A program made the position numbers and the translations under genes. DNA of 17,746 nucleotides. Source: CAZGSV01 sp964528605 (GTDB taxonomy: Bacteria; Armatimonadota; Zipacnadia; CAZGSV01). The stretch's first letter is position 1, and every line of letters starts with the position of its first letter. The stretch covers positions 1-17,746 of the forward strand of contig CAZGSV010000068.1 in the NCBI GenBank assembly GCA_964528605.1. The letters are read 5' to 3'. Shown piece by piece: positions 1 to 7,469 of this stretch. Below the pieces are notes generated by a model that saw only the letters and a list, made by a program, of their open reading frames with translations, was not told the origin of the DNA and did no database searches.

Positions 1-74
1 CCACTTGAAACTAAACGGGTCTCGCTTCGCCGCAACCCCGCAGTGTACCTCGCCCATCAGCCGATTCCGCACAC

Positions 75-80
75 ATTATA
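75..80 (-). promoter_or_regulatory. Possible leftward -10 element at the window edge
   Basis: Read on the minus strand this is a perfect TATAAT. Eighteen bases beyond it, still on the minus strand, an ATG (55-57) opens a frame that stays open to the window edge (19 codons, beginning MGEVHCGVAAK). This could be the start of a leftward gene mostly outside the window. No good -35 hexamer or ribosome binding site is visible, so this is a weak call. The rest of 1-264 shows no other convincing gene. Confidence 0.2.
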
Positions 81-264
81 CTCGCCGTGCGTCGGCTTTG
101 GGCGGGGGTGCCCATGATTGCCCAAGACACGGGGCGGACACCACCCGGCCCCGGCGTCCTCAGCAGACACGGAGGACAGCAAGGCGCGGGAGCGTGGTAT
201 TCTGTGCGCAACCCCCGGCACTGACGAGTGTCGGCACGCCGGGCGTCGGCAGGGAGGCGCAAGG

Positions 265-1677
265 ATGCCGCGGAGGCTGTTGCTGGACAACGACGGGACC
301 AATCTGTTCCTGCTGGACCTGGGGGAGGACGTGGAGGCGTCGGTGGCGGCGGCGGCGGAGGAGTGTCCCGCCAATGTGACGACCTACATGGTCTGCCCGA
401 ACGGGCCGGGGAAGTTTTACTACCCGACCAAGGTGGGGGAGGTGTGGGAGGACGCGAAACTGCTCGTGCGCGCGCACGCGCAAGGCAAAGACCCTTTCGG
501 CATGTTCCTGCGAGGTTTGCGGCGAGCCGGCAAGGAGACCTTCATCACTTACCGGATGAATGACGTGCACGGGGCGGACGATCCCAACTACTCGGGCACG
601 GCGGAGTTCAAGAAAGAACACCCCGACTACATCGTTGACGCCCAAGCGGTGCGCGAGAGGCGCGCCGACTGGATGTGCTACTGCCTCGACTACTCGCGGC
701 CGGAGGTGCGCGAGTACATTCTGGCGACGATGCGGGAGTTGGCGACTTGGTACGAGGTGGATGGGCTGCAACTGGACTGGATGCGGTTCCCGCGGCACCT
801 GTCCGGCACGCCCGAGGAGGTATGGGAGAAGCGCGGGATACTGACCGAGTTCACGGCGCAGGTGAAGGCGCTCGTCGAGAGCACGGGGAGGCGCATGTTG
901 CTCTCGGCGCGGGTGCCGACGAACCTCGCCGGTTGCCGCCGGGTGGGGCTGGACATAGCGGAGTGGGCGCGGCAGGGGCTGGTTGACTTTCTGGTGGCGA
1001 CTCCGTTCTTGACGACCGATTGGTGGATGCCGATAGAGGAATTGCGCGCGGAGTTGGGCGCTCACCCCGTGCCCATCTACGCTGACATCGAGCACGGTCA
1101 CGGGCCTCAGGCGCACTGCCCGGAGTCGCTGCGCGGGGCGGCGTTGAGCCTCTACGGCTGCGGCGCGGATGGGCTCTACCTTTTCAACTTTGCCTGTTGG
1201 AACGAATACTTGGTGGCGCGGCCGTACCATTGGCTCGAGGGTCTGGAGGACCCGCAAGGCTGCGCGAAGAAGCCCCTGCTGTTCTCGGTGCCGCACTCGA
1301 TGCATCGCATAGCGCAGGTGGACTTGCCGGGAGAGTTGCCGGTGGGCGTGCCGGCCGGAGAGCAGGTGGAGTTGGCGCTGCACGTTCCGGCGGCGGCCCT
1401 GCCGGCGTGGCGGGCCATGTTTCTGGTGCAGAGCCGAGGGGACGTGGGGCTGCTGCTCAATGGGGAGGAAGTGCCGGAGTCCCCTACCCCTCGGCGGGCG
1501 ACGGTATTCGCCGAGTACACGCTTGGTTGGTTTGCGGAGCAGGTGCCGGCGGAGGGGGATTGCCGCATCTTTCGGGCCGGAGGCGAAGTGCTGCGAGCGG
1601 GCGGGAATGGGTTGACGGTGGTAAACAGGGCTGGGAAAGACCTGGAGATCAAGCGCGTGAACGTGGGACTGTGGTAA
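265..1677 (+). CDS. GHL10-like TIM-barrel putative glycoside hydrolase
   Basis: Probable carbohydrate-active TIM-barrel protein of 470 residues, resembling the glycosyl-hydrolase-like GHL10/family 10-like group. The best evidence is the block VDGLQLDWMRFP at residues 165-176, matching the family pattern in which a strand ends in DG.. .D..R.P; Asp166 and Asp171 are candidate active-site acids. Other barrel-like stretches are the FITYRMND strand (93-100), the LLSARVP strand (212-218) and IYADIEHG (271-278). Residues from about 290 look like a beta-rich C-terminal domain. No signal peptide is seen, so a cytoplasmic role is more likely than secretion. I chose ATG 265 because an AGGGAGG ribosome binding site sits at 251-257; the frame stays open upstream to a TTG at 118, but that part is low-complexity and unlike the rest. 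It is the first of three genes in the same direction. Substrate unknown; the family is notorious for proteins without proven activity. Confidence 0.75.
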   Translation: MPRRLLLDNDGTNLFLLDLGEDVEASVAAAAEECPANVTTYMVCPNGPGKFYYPTKVGEVWEDAKLLVRAHAQGKDPFGMFLRGLRRAGKETFITYRMNDVHGADDPNYSGTAEFKKEHPDYIVDAQAVRERRADWMCYCLDYSRPEVREYILATMRELATWYEVDGLQLDWMRFPRHLSGTPEEVWEKRGILTEFTAQVKALVESTGRRMLLSARVPTNLAGCRRVGLDIAEWARQGLVDFLVATPFLTTDWWMPIEELRAELGAHPVPIYADIEHGHGPQAHCPESLRGAALSLYGCGADGLYLFNFACWNEYLVARPYHWLEGLEDPQGCAKKPLLFSVPHSMHRIAQVDLPGELPVGVPAGEQVELALHVPAAALPAWRAMFLVQSRGDVGLLLNGEEVPESPTPRRATVFAEYTLGWFAEQVPAEGDCRIFRAGGEVLRAGGNGLTVVNRAGKDLEIKRVNVGLW

Positions 1678-1719
1678 GTAGCACGCGCGCCGGTTTCAAT
1701 CGCTACCCGTTGTTGTAGA

Positions 1720-2574
1720 ATGCTGCCCATGGAAATGCTGCCGACGATCACGATCGGAGTAGGGGCACGGCATGCCGTGCCCTTACAGGTGACCAGGCTG
1801 ATTTGCGGAGGGAATCCGTTCAGCGGCTTCTCCCACGTGAGCGGCGAGTTGGATCAGGCGATGATTGAGTACTACACCATGCCGCGGCTACAGGCGATAC
1901 TGGATGAGTGTTGGGCGCAGGGGATCAACACGGTGCAGTCGCGGGGCGACCGGCATCAGATGAGGATGTACTTGGAGCACCGGCTCGGGGGGGGCAAGAT
2001 GCAGTGGATCGCGCAGACGGCGTCCGAGTTCGCGGACATCCGCGCCAACATCGGAGAGATCGCTCGCTACCAGCCGGTCGCCATCTACCACCACGGCACG
2101 CACACGGACAACTCCTGGCACACCGGGAAGATTGACGTCGTCGCCGACATGGTGAAGTGCATCAAGGACCACGGCCTGCTCGCGGGAGTGGGGACACACA
2201 TACCCGAAGTGGCGCTCTACGCGGAGGAGCACGGCTGGGAGACGGACTTCTACATGTGCTGCTTCTACAATCTGGCGCGCGGGTACAAGAGCGCGCCGGC
2301 GACGGAGCAGAACGCCTATGCGCGCGACCGGTATCCGGCGGAGGACCCGCCGAAGATGACGGCGGTAATGCGGCAGGTGCGCAAGCCGTGCTTGGGGTTC
2401 AAGATAATGGCGGCGAGCCGCAGGTGCGGGACGCCCGAGCAGGTGAGGCAGACTTTCCGCGAGGCGTTCGCGGCGATCAAGCCGACGGACGCGGTGGTGG
2501 TCGGGATGTTCCCGCGCGACAAGAACCAGGTAGCCGAGAACGCAGCGATGGTGAGGGAGATTCTCGGCGTCTAG
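1720..2574 (+). CDS. Conserved TIM-barrel protein, aldo/keto-reductase-like N terminus, with in-frame palindrome
   Basis: Conserved protein of 284 residues; function not known to me. After the odd N terminus, the core opens with VTRLICGGNPFSGFSH (24-39), which resembles the first strand and loop of aldo/keto-reductase-like barrels. It continues through alternating strands and helices with conserved-looking blocks VAIYHHGTHTDNSWHTGK (120-137), VGTHIPE (157-163) and DFYMCCFYN (176-184). The His-rich second block and the paired Cys are candidate ligand positions, but no catalytic tetrad is identifiable. Three in-frame ATGs (1720, 1729, 1735) precede the core. The gene lies 42 bases after the putative glycosidase. 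The oddity is a 28-base palindrome at 1759-1786 translated as VGARHAVPLQ (14-23), placed between MLPTITIG and the core and probably an insertion. Whether it acts on sugars is inference from neighbours only. Confidence 0.7.
   Translation: MLPMEMLPTITIGVGARHAVPLQVTRLICGGNPFSGFSHVSGELDQAMIEYYTMPRLQAILDECWAQGINTVQSRGDRHQMRMYLEHRLGGGKMQWIAQTASEFADIRANIGEIARYQPVAIYHHGTHTDNSWHTGKIDVVADMVKCIKDHGLLAGVGTHIPEVALYAEEHGWETDFYMCCFYNLARGYKSAPATEQNAYARDRYPAEDPPKMTAVMRQVRKPCLGFKIMAASRRCGTPEQVRQTFREAFAAIKPTDAVVVGMFPRDKNQVAENAAMVREILGV
1759..1786. repeat. Palindromic repeat copy A, inside a coding sequence
   Basis: A 28-base near-perfect palindrome with 14-base arms and no loop. The left arm starts GTAGGGGCACGG, the right arm ends CCGTGCCCTTAC, and the only imperfection is one G-T wobble. 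Its edges (TAGGGGC on the left, GCCC.TAC on the right) match the intergenic copies near 13400, 13599, 15818 and 15847. It lies in frame within the preceding CDS entry, contributing about ten codons without a stop. Confidence 0.85.
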
Positions 2575-2693
2575 CGAGCAGCACAAACGACATTGCCAGA
2601 GCGGCCGAGCCCCCGCGCGCTGCCCTGGTTGAGACCGTGGGCGGTGCCGGTGTCGCGGGGGGGCGAAGCGAGAAAGCCGTTGGGGCGATTGCT

Positions 2694-3650
2694 ATGGAGA
2701 TGGACTTCCGGCATCTGAAGTACAACCCTCTCGAGTACTTGCTGGCGGAACGGCAGCCGGCGTGGGTGAAGTACCAGACCCTTGTCCGCATCTTGGGCAA
2801 GCCGAGGAGTGACCCGGAAGTGCGCAAGTGGAAAAGGCAGCGCGACGCCTCGCCCCTCGTGCACGACGTCCGCGCCCGCCAGAACCCCGACGGCTCGTTC
2901 GCCTGCATTCCGTGGATACACCTGCACCACTACTGCCTCCACCAGATGCTCGAGATGGGCTACGGGATGGAAGACCCGACCGTGAGGAAGGCAGTCAAGA
3001 ACCTGCTCAACTACCAAGTGCCGACGGGCGGCTACCGGCACCCGCACGCGAAAATGATAGACCGCGGAACAGCCCGAGAACGGTGGACGCCGTGCGTGAC
3101 GGGTTATGTGACCAAGGCGCTAATGGACCTCGGACTGACCGAGCACCCGAGCGTGCAGAGGGCGCTGAGGGTGATGCGTGAGGGGCAGAAGGAGAACGGC
3201 GGTTGGATTTGCGATCACGTGGGGAAGCGGGCGCCCTACTGCATCTGGTCCGGCACTCCCTGGGTGTTTGCGTGCCTCGCCCACGCCGGCCTCATCAAAA
3301 AGACGCACGCGATCACGAAGCGCGCGCTGGCGGTCTTCGCGAAGCACAAGGACAAGATCATCCGCCACGGGTATCACCGGGACCACTGCTACCGCTGCGA
3401 CGAGACGCTGCTCATTCCGGCGCTGCGGGCGGTCGGTTTCACACTCCGCCATTCCCTCTTGGGCGACCTCTACGAGTCGCTCATTGAGAAGCAGCACCCG
3501 GAGGGTTTCTGGCGGTTCAAGGCCAGCGGAGGGCACCATCGAAGCAATCCAAAGGCCGACGACGCCTGGTGCACCATAGAGGCGGTAGTGGCGCTCGGCT
3601 GCGCTACTGGAACAGAAATGGTGTCTGACCGGGCCTGCGGAGGCATGTGA
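2694..3650 (+). CDS. Prenyltransferase/squalene-oxidase repeat protein (alpha-alpha toroid)
   Basis: A 318-residue protein of the squalene-cyclase/prenyltransferase repeat superfamily (alpha-alpha barrel). QW-type repeat motifs recur at QNPDGSF (63-69), QKENGGW (165-171) and KQHPEGFW (266-273). Helical segments between them include NPLEYLLAERQPAWVKYQTL near the N terminus. At about half the length of a true squalene-hopene cyclase, and without a DxDD acid motif, it is more likely a single-toroid protein of unknown substrate than a triterpene cyclase. The start is ATG 2694; a second ATG at 2700 is equally possible, and neither has a strong ribosome binding site. The frame extends open upstream to 2157 but that part overlaps the preceding gene and is a shadow. 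It follows the previous gene by 119 bases and ends 74 bases before the tmRNA. The last ten residues look unconserved. Confidence 0.7.
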   Translation: MEMDFRHLKYNPLEYLLAERQPAWVKYQTLVRILGKPRSDPEVRKWKRQRDASPLVHDVRARQNPDGSFACIPWIHLHHYCLHQMLEMGYGMEDPTVRKAVKNLLNYQVPTGGYRHPHAKMIDRGTARERWTPCVTGYVTKALMDLGLTEHPSVQRALRVMREGQKENGGWICDHVGKRAPYCIWSGTPWVFACLAHAGLIKKTHAITKRALAVFAKHKDKIIRHGYHRDHCYRCDETLLIPALRAVGFTLRHSLLGDLYESLIEKQHPEGFWRFKASGGHHRSNPKADDAWCTIEAVVALGCATGTEMVSDRACGGM

Positions 3651-3655
3651 GTAGG

Positions 3656-3685
3656 TGGACGCGGATGGGCCGAATGTGGTATACT
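3656..3685 (+). promoter_or_regulatory. Promoter for tmRNA
   Basis: A TATACT -10 hexamer at 3680-3685, preceded by TGTGG, fits a strong bacterial -10. TGGACG at 3656-3661 is a partial -35 (four of six) with an 18-base spacer. Transcription would begin near 3692, about 33 bases before the mature tmRNA 5' end, leaving a short leader for RNase P to remove. Confidence 0.55.
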
Positions 3686-3724
3686 ATGTATAGGCGCGAG
3701 TTGGACGCGCCCACCCCTCTTTGT

Positions 3725-4069
3725 GGGGGCGAATGGATTCGACGGGGAGTCAGCGCGCTTCAGTTGCGAGCCGAGGTCCCAGACGCCTCGTTAAACACTG
3801 GACCTTTACAAACGCCAACCAACTGGCACTCGCTGCTTAAGTAGCAGCACGCCCTCCGAGGCTGCGCCGATGGGCCGAGGAAGGGCGTCAACAACATCGG
3901 CTACCTGGCCGGGGTGCCTGCGACCGGCTAAGGGAAACTTAGCGGGCTGGCGGACCGAAGACCTGCCTGCGGGTTGCCCGGGCCGCGAGACTTGAAACAC
4001 AGGCTACGCTCGTAGAGACTGAAGTGACCTGCTCTTCGGACGGGGGTTCGATTCCCCCCGCCTCCACCA
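3725..4069 (+). ncRNA. ssrA: tmRNA (transfer-messenger RNA), one-piece
   Basis: This 345-base RNA rescues stalled ribosomes by trans-translation with SmpB. The 5' end carries the diagnostic GGATTCGACGGG block (3735-3746). The 3' end carries a T-arm with stem GGGGG/CCCCC around TTCGATT (4042-4058) and an encoded CCA (4067-4069). The acceptor stem pairs GGGGGCG (3725-3731) with CGCCTCC (4059-4065), seven pairs including one G-U. A first pseudoknot is visible around CGAGG...CCTCG (about 3772-3790) with downstream CTGGACC pairing back to the loop. The order is the normal, non-permuted one. The gene has its own promoter and no clear Rho-independent terminator after CCA. Confidence 0.95.
3814..3840 (+). 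other. tmRNA proteolysis-tag reading frame
   Basis: Within the tmRNA, codons GCC AAC CAA CTG GCA CTC GCT GCT TAA encode ANQLALAA and stop. The C-terminal LALAA is the classic degradation signal recognised by ClpXP-type proteases. GCC is taken as the resume codon because tags usually start with Ala and an A lies four bases upstream, as in other tmRNAs; an earlier resume codon (AAC at 3811) would add one residue. At eight residues the tag is at the short end of the known range. Confidence 0.7.
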
Positions 4070-4072
4070 TTC

Positions 4073-4162
4073 GACGCGCGCCTCGATAGACTCGGCGCTT
4101 GCTCATGGCAGGCCACCGACGCGCCTTTCGCTTCGCCTCAGGCTTGCTCATGGCAGCCCAGC
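4073..4162. repeat. Imperfect 45-base tandem duplication downstream of tmRNA
   Basis: Two adjacent 45-base units start with GACGCGC (4073 and 4118) and share an exact 15-base block GCTTGCTCATGGCAG (4097-4111 and 4142-4156) at the same offset; the middle of each unit differs. No gene is convincing in 4070-4298, so this is an intergenic duplication rather than part of a protein. Confidence 0.5.
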
Positions 4163-4298
4163 CAGCAAAGGGGCAGCCCAAGCGGCGGATCCGGGCTTGA
4201 GCGAAGTGAGTCGGGGGGCACGTGCTGTGCACGGCGGCCAGCCGCCGAGGGCCGCGCGACGCGAGCGTCAGATCAGGAACTGGAGCCGTGCGACGATG

Positions 4299-4368
4299 CC
4301 AGGCGCCTGAAGCGCCTGGGTCAGAGCCACGATCGTGGGAGGCCTTTCGGGACCGTTCGATGGGTCCC
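4299..4368. terminator. Cluster of three hairpins between tmRNA and the membrane-protein gene
   Basis: Three palindromes lie in a row just past the stop codon of the leftward membrane-protein gene. They are GGGACC/GGTCCC (4349-4354 with 4363-4368, 8-base loop), the perfect 12-base CCACGATCGTGG (4327-4338), and CCAGGCGC/GCGCCTGG (4299-4306 with 4312-4319, 5-base loop). Their position between converging transcripts suggests a bidirectional terminator or RNA 3'-end stabiliser. No T-tract follows, so intrinsic termination is not proven. Confidence 0.4.
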
Positions 4369-5985
4369 TCACGGATGCTGGTCGCCCGGTCTCGGCTTTT
4401 CTTTGATCGCAGTGGCATTGGGTCCGAATCGGATGTGGAGCCCTGCGCCGGGGGCATGCCGGGGGCCGTAGAGCAGACCCTTGGCCCACCATCCGGTGAA
4501 GGTCATCAGCACCGCGCCCCCCGAGCCCAGCAACACCGTCCGCCAGATCCATGGCGCGAAAGAGGACGGCTCGGGAACCAGTCCTCGTACCCCGACCAAC
4601 TGCGCCCCCAGCGCCATAAGAACAGTGCAGACCACGGCGTTGAAAGTAATCGTCCCCTCCGTCACGATCCGCTGGGGCACGAAGCCCACCAGGGCGCGCT
4701 CGAAGTTGAAGATCACGACCCACCAGAGAAACACCAGGTACATCAGTTCTCCCTGCCCAAGGGGACTCTCGGGCATGAAGGGAAGCGGACGGTGGAGATT
4801 GGCAGCCGTCAGCCCGATCACCGCAACGCCGATCGCCAGATAGATCAACTCGAACCAGCCGACTCGGCCCGGCCCCCTCAGATAACCGGAGACGGGGAGC
4901 CCGTAGAACCGCTCGGGCAGCGAGTCCACCTGCTTCACCCAGGTGGTCGTTGCCTTCACATGGTTCAAGTAGGTGAGGCCCACCAGGACGAAGGCCACGG
5001 CGAACACCTTTGTCCATCCTGGGAGGGGGACCACATCCGCCAGTCTCGGCGCGCTGGCGGCAAGGAACCCCATGCCCACGGCGAGGGCAACGCCGTGGAA
5101 GAGGCCATGCATCTGCTCCATGACGCTGTGCCAGTTGGTCTGGCGTCCGGTTCTGATAAAGGCGAGCTTCAGGACTTGAGCCAAGGAGAAGCCGATTCCC
5201 CCGATGAAGCCGGTCAACAGGCTGACGAGAGCCACCTGCTCGAAGCCGTATCGCCAGCACCAGAGGAGAAGCCCTGCCACCATGCCGACGCATCCAGCCC
5301 AGTTGTCGCCTCTCGGGGGGTTCATGCGAAGCCGAAGCACGTTCACCAAGACCAGGAACGATACAAACCATCCGCCGCTGAGATGTAGGACCAACGACGT
5401 GGCCAGGTCTAGCCGCCCTCTAATGGCCACCACCACGAGGGCGGCCAGGAAAGCCGTAACCGCGGCCAGCCAATCGGTGTCATACCAATAGAGCGGGCTC
5501 TGGTGACGCCTGTCGCCATCGACCTTGAAGAAGATGTCTTCCGCGAGGTCCTTGAGGAACCAAGCGACGAAGACGGCGATGACCGGGACGAAGAAGAGGC
5601 CAAGTTGCGTGGCATCGAGACACGCGGGGAGCGCCGTGCCTGCCCCGCCCAAGGCTGCCCAGAGGAAGCCGATGACGAAGAGATTGGCGAAGCCGTAGAG
5701 AACGGTGCGCGAGTGTGGCGAATGGCTGTAGCCCACCGTGTGCATGTAGGCAATACTGCCTCCAAAGGACCACCCCAATGCGCCGAACATGGCGAAATAG
5801 GCCAACCGGGGCCACCAGTCAGGTCGCCCGGACATAAGCACCACTGCCATGCTCGCCAGTGCCCCGGGGATGGCGGCGCCGAGTTCATGGCCGAAGTTGC
5901 CGCGAATCCCCCAGCCGATAGACAGGGACAATGCTGTCAGGATGAGCAGTGGCCATATGGGTGCAGCAAACAGAGTCTCAGGCAT
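4369..5985 (-). CDS. Conserved polytopic membrane protein of unknown function
   Basis: An integral membrane protein of about 538 residues with roughly 12-14 hydrophobic segments spread over its length, the first at residues 8-28. No transporter or enzyme family was recognised. The strongest conserved-looking blocks are GWGIRGNFGHELGAAIPGA (24-42), AYMHTVGYSHS and NWHSVMEQMHGLFHG. These are rich in His, Asn and Glu and sit at membrane edges, so a metal-binding, ligand-binding or transport role is possible. I recall similar GWGIRGN.GHE blocks in unannotated planctomycete-type proteins, without being able to check. A GGAGG ribosome binding site (minus strand) precedes two adjacent ATGs, at 5988 and 5985; spacing favours 5985. 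The frame stays open to 6180, but that upstream part has no ribosome binding site and is unlike the rest. The gene is alone on its strand, converging on the tmRNA. Confidence 0.75.
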   Translation of the reverse strand: MPETLFAAPIWPLLILTALSLSIGWGIRGNFGHELGAAIPGALASMAVVLMSGRPDWWPRLAYFAMFGALGWSFGGSIAYMHTVGYSHSPHSRTVLYGFANLFVIGFLWAALGGAGTALPACLDATQLGLFFVPVIAVFVAWFLKDLAEDIFFKVDGDRRHQSPLYWYDTDWLAAVTAFLAALVVVAIRGRLDLATSLVLHLSGGWFVSFLVLVNVLRLRMNPPRGDNWAGCVGMVAGLLLWCWRYGFEQVALVSLLTGFIGGIGFSLAQVLKLAFIRTGRQTNWHSVMEQMHGLFHGVALAVGMGFLAASAPRLADVVPLPGWTKVFAVAFVLVGLTYLNHVKATTTWVKQVDSLPERFYGLPVSGYLRGPGRVGWFELIYLAIGVAVIGLTAANLHRPLPFMPESPLGQGELMYLVFLWWVVIFNFERALVGFVPQRIVTEGTITFNAVVCTVLMALGAQLVGVRGLVPEPSSFAPWIWRTVLLGSGGAVLMTFTGWWAKGLLYGPRHAPGAGLHIRFGPNATAIKEKPRPGDQHP

Positions 5986-5988
5986 CAT

Positions 5989-6698
5989 GTCACCTCCGGC
6001 CGATCCTGCGAGGACGTGGACGAAAGGAAGTTCCTTCTGCGTGAATCTCTTGCTCACATGATGGGTCGCGCGCAGGGATGGGTCAAGGAACCACAATCCC
6101 CTGGTTCCGAAGAGCCGCCATTTGCGGGGGCATGGGTGATGCCCGCGGCGGGCGTCCGCGTACGCGTCCAGGGTCACCACCGCGCTGGGTTTGCGCGACC
6201 CGCCAGGGTTGGCCGCGAGATGGACGTAGGTACGGCTGTGTGGCGGGAACCACGTCTTGAGGCGGGTAAGCGAGGCCCTGGAAGCGGCGCTTCATGCCTC
6301 CCCGCGCCTGACGCAGTATCTCAGCACTCGAATCCTGGCGGGCCGGCTATGTTGTGCGTTCTTGGTCTTTGGGCCACCAATGTTGTGCGGTCTTGGTCTT
6401 TGGTCACCAAACCTCTCGCTCTGCTCAACAGCCTATGGCGGGGGTGCATGCCCGACTCCGTACCGGGCAACGCGCTGGGCTGGTCGAACCCAAGGGGTCG
6501 GGTTGACCGGGCATGCTGGTGTGTGCAGGCGTGGTTGGTGGAGGGGAGCCGGTGGCTGGCGGCCATGGTTGCATGCCGCACCGGTCTCTCGTAGGCTGTG
6601 GCGGCGCGCAGCGAGGCAGAACAAGTTAGGTTCCGCCCGGGCGCCGCCAAACGGCGGGACTCTCGTGAGAACGTTTGGGAGGGCAAGGAGCGCTTACC
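5989..6698. other. 710-base gene-poor region
   Basis: Divergent intergenic region between the membrane protein and the SDR. Several reading frames are open on both strands (for example 6257-6787 + and 6321-6818 -), but none has a recognisable domain or supporting start. Visible structure includes a hairpin GGAACCA/TGGTTCC near 6091, a hairpin GGGCAT/ATGCCC near 6130, a two-copy tandem repeat at 6349-6409 and an inverted repeat GCATGCCCG/CGGGCATGC (6446-6454 with 6508-6516). It may be decayed sequence or a small non-coding element. Confidence 0.5.
6349..6409. repeat. Two-copy tandem repeat of about 31 bases
   Basis: Unit 1 (6349-6379) and unit 2 (6380-6409) both begin ATGTTGTGCG, share CTTGGTCTTTGG and end CACCA. 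They differ by one substitution, a one-base deletion and one change near the end. It lies in the gene-poor region and looks like a recent duplication. Confidence 0.75.
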
Positions 6699-7469
6699 AT
6701 GACGAACCCGCTGACAGGCAAAGTGGCCGTAGTGACCGGCGCGAGCCGCGGCATTGGCGCAGCGATCGCCAAGCGGCTTGGACGTGATGGCGCTTTGGTG
6801 GCGGTGCATTACTGCCACGACACGAAAGCGGCCGGAGCCACAGTCAAGGAGATCGAAAAAGGCGGCGGAGCCGCTTTCACCGTGAAAGCCGACTTTGCGT
6901 CTTTGAGGGGAGTGCGCGTTCTATTCGAACGCCTCGATGAGGCGCTCAAGGAAAGGACCGGGAGTCGCCGTTTCGACATCCTCGTCAACAACGCCGGCAT
7001 TTCTCCTGTCGCAGCCGTTGAAGAGACCACCGAGGCGTTCTTCGACAAACTAGTCGCGGTGAACCTGAAGGCGCCGTTCTTCATCGTTCAGCAATCCCTC
7101 TCCCGCCTTCGCGACGGCGGCCGTATCATCAACATATCGTCGGGCACCTCGCGGATCGCATTCCCGGAAAAGGCCGCCTACTCAATGCTGAAGGCGGCGC
7201 TCAACACCTTCACCTTGCTGCTCGCCAAGCAGTTGGGTCCTCGCGGGATCACGGTCAATTCGCTGGCGCCGGGGATCGTCCGCACCGACGCCCAGGCTGC
7301 CTGGCTTCGCAACCGAGAGGCGATGAAGCACGCTGCTTCTGCCTCCGCATTGGGGAGGGTCGGCATGCCTGAGGACATCGCCGACGTAGCGGGGTTCCTT
7401 GCCTCCTCCGACAGCCGTTGGGTCACCGGTGCCTTCATTGATGCGACGGGGGGCTCGCTGCTCGGTTAG
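6699..7469 (+). CDS. Short-chain dehydrogenase/reductase (SDR family oxidoreductase)
   Basis: A classical SDR of 256 residues, the usual length, expected to be a cytoplasmic NAD(P)(H)-dependent alcohol/carbonyl oxidoreductase. The Rossmann cofactor loop TGASRGIG is at residues 13-20, the NNAG motif at 97-100 and the structural/catalytic Asn at 122 (VNLKAPF). The catalytic Ser148, Tyr161 and Lys165 have correct spacing (S-x12-Y-x3-K). The PG motif after the active site is at 191-192. His38 and the absence of an acidic residue at the end of beta-2 hint at NADP(H) preference, which is inference. The start ATG 6699 is set by an AAGGAG box at 6685-6690; an upstream in-frame ATG at 6675 lacks one. 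It stands alone between two gene-poor regions, so its substrate cannot be read from an operon. Sugar, polyol or fatty-acyl substrates are all possible. Confidence 0.93.
   Translation: MTNPLTGKVAVVTGASRGIGAAIAKRLGRDGALVAVHYCHDTKAAGATVKEIEKGGGAAFTVKADFASLRGVRVLFERLDEALKERTGSRRFDILVNNAGISPVAAVEETTEAFFDKLVAVNLKAPFFIVQQSLSRLRDGGRIINISSGTSRIAFPEKAAYSMLKAALNTFTLLLAKQLGPRGITVNSLAPGIVRTDAQAAWLRNREAMKHAASASALGRVGMPEDIADVAGFLASSDSRWVTGAFIDATGGSLLG

Noticed and set aside
160..1383. Long open frame on the minus strand opposite the first gene
   Set aside because: It is antisense to a gene with recognisable motifs, is rich in Arg/His/Pro/Leu as expected of GC-rich shadows, and shows no domain.
2157..2693. 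Upstream extension of the squalene-cyclase-like gene frame
   Set aside because: It overlaps the preceding conserved gene in another frame and reads as Arg/Gly-rich shadow sequence; homology-like content begins at about 2694.
4222..6594. Long plus-strand open frames opposite the membrane-protein gene (4222-5388 and 5503-6594)
   Set aside because: Composition is His/Gln/Glu/Pro-rich, typical of the complement of a GC-rich membrane protein; no start signals or motifs.
6257..6818. Open frames on both strands in the gap before the SDR
   Set aside because: Low-complexity Arg/Gly/Trp-rich translations, no ribosome binding site, and the tandem repeat lies within them; no support as genes.
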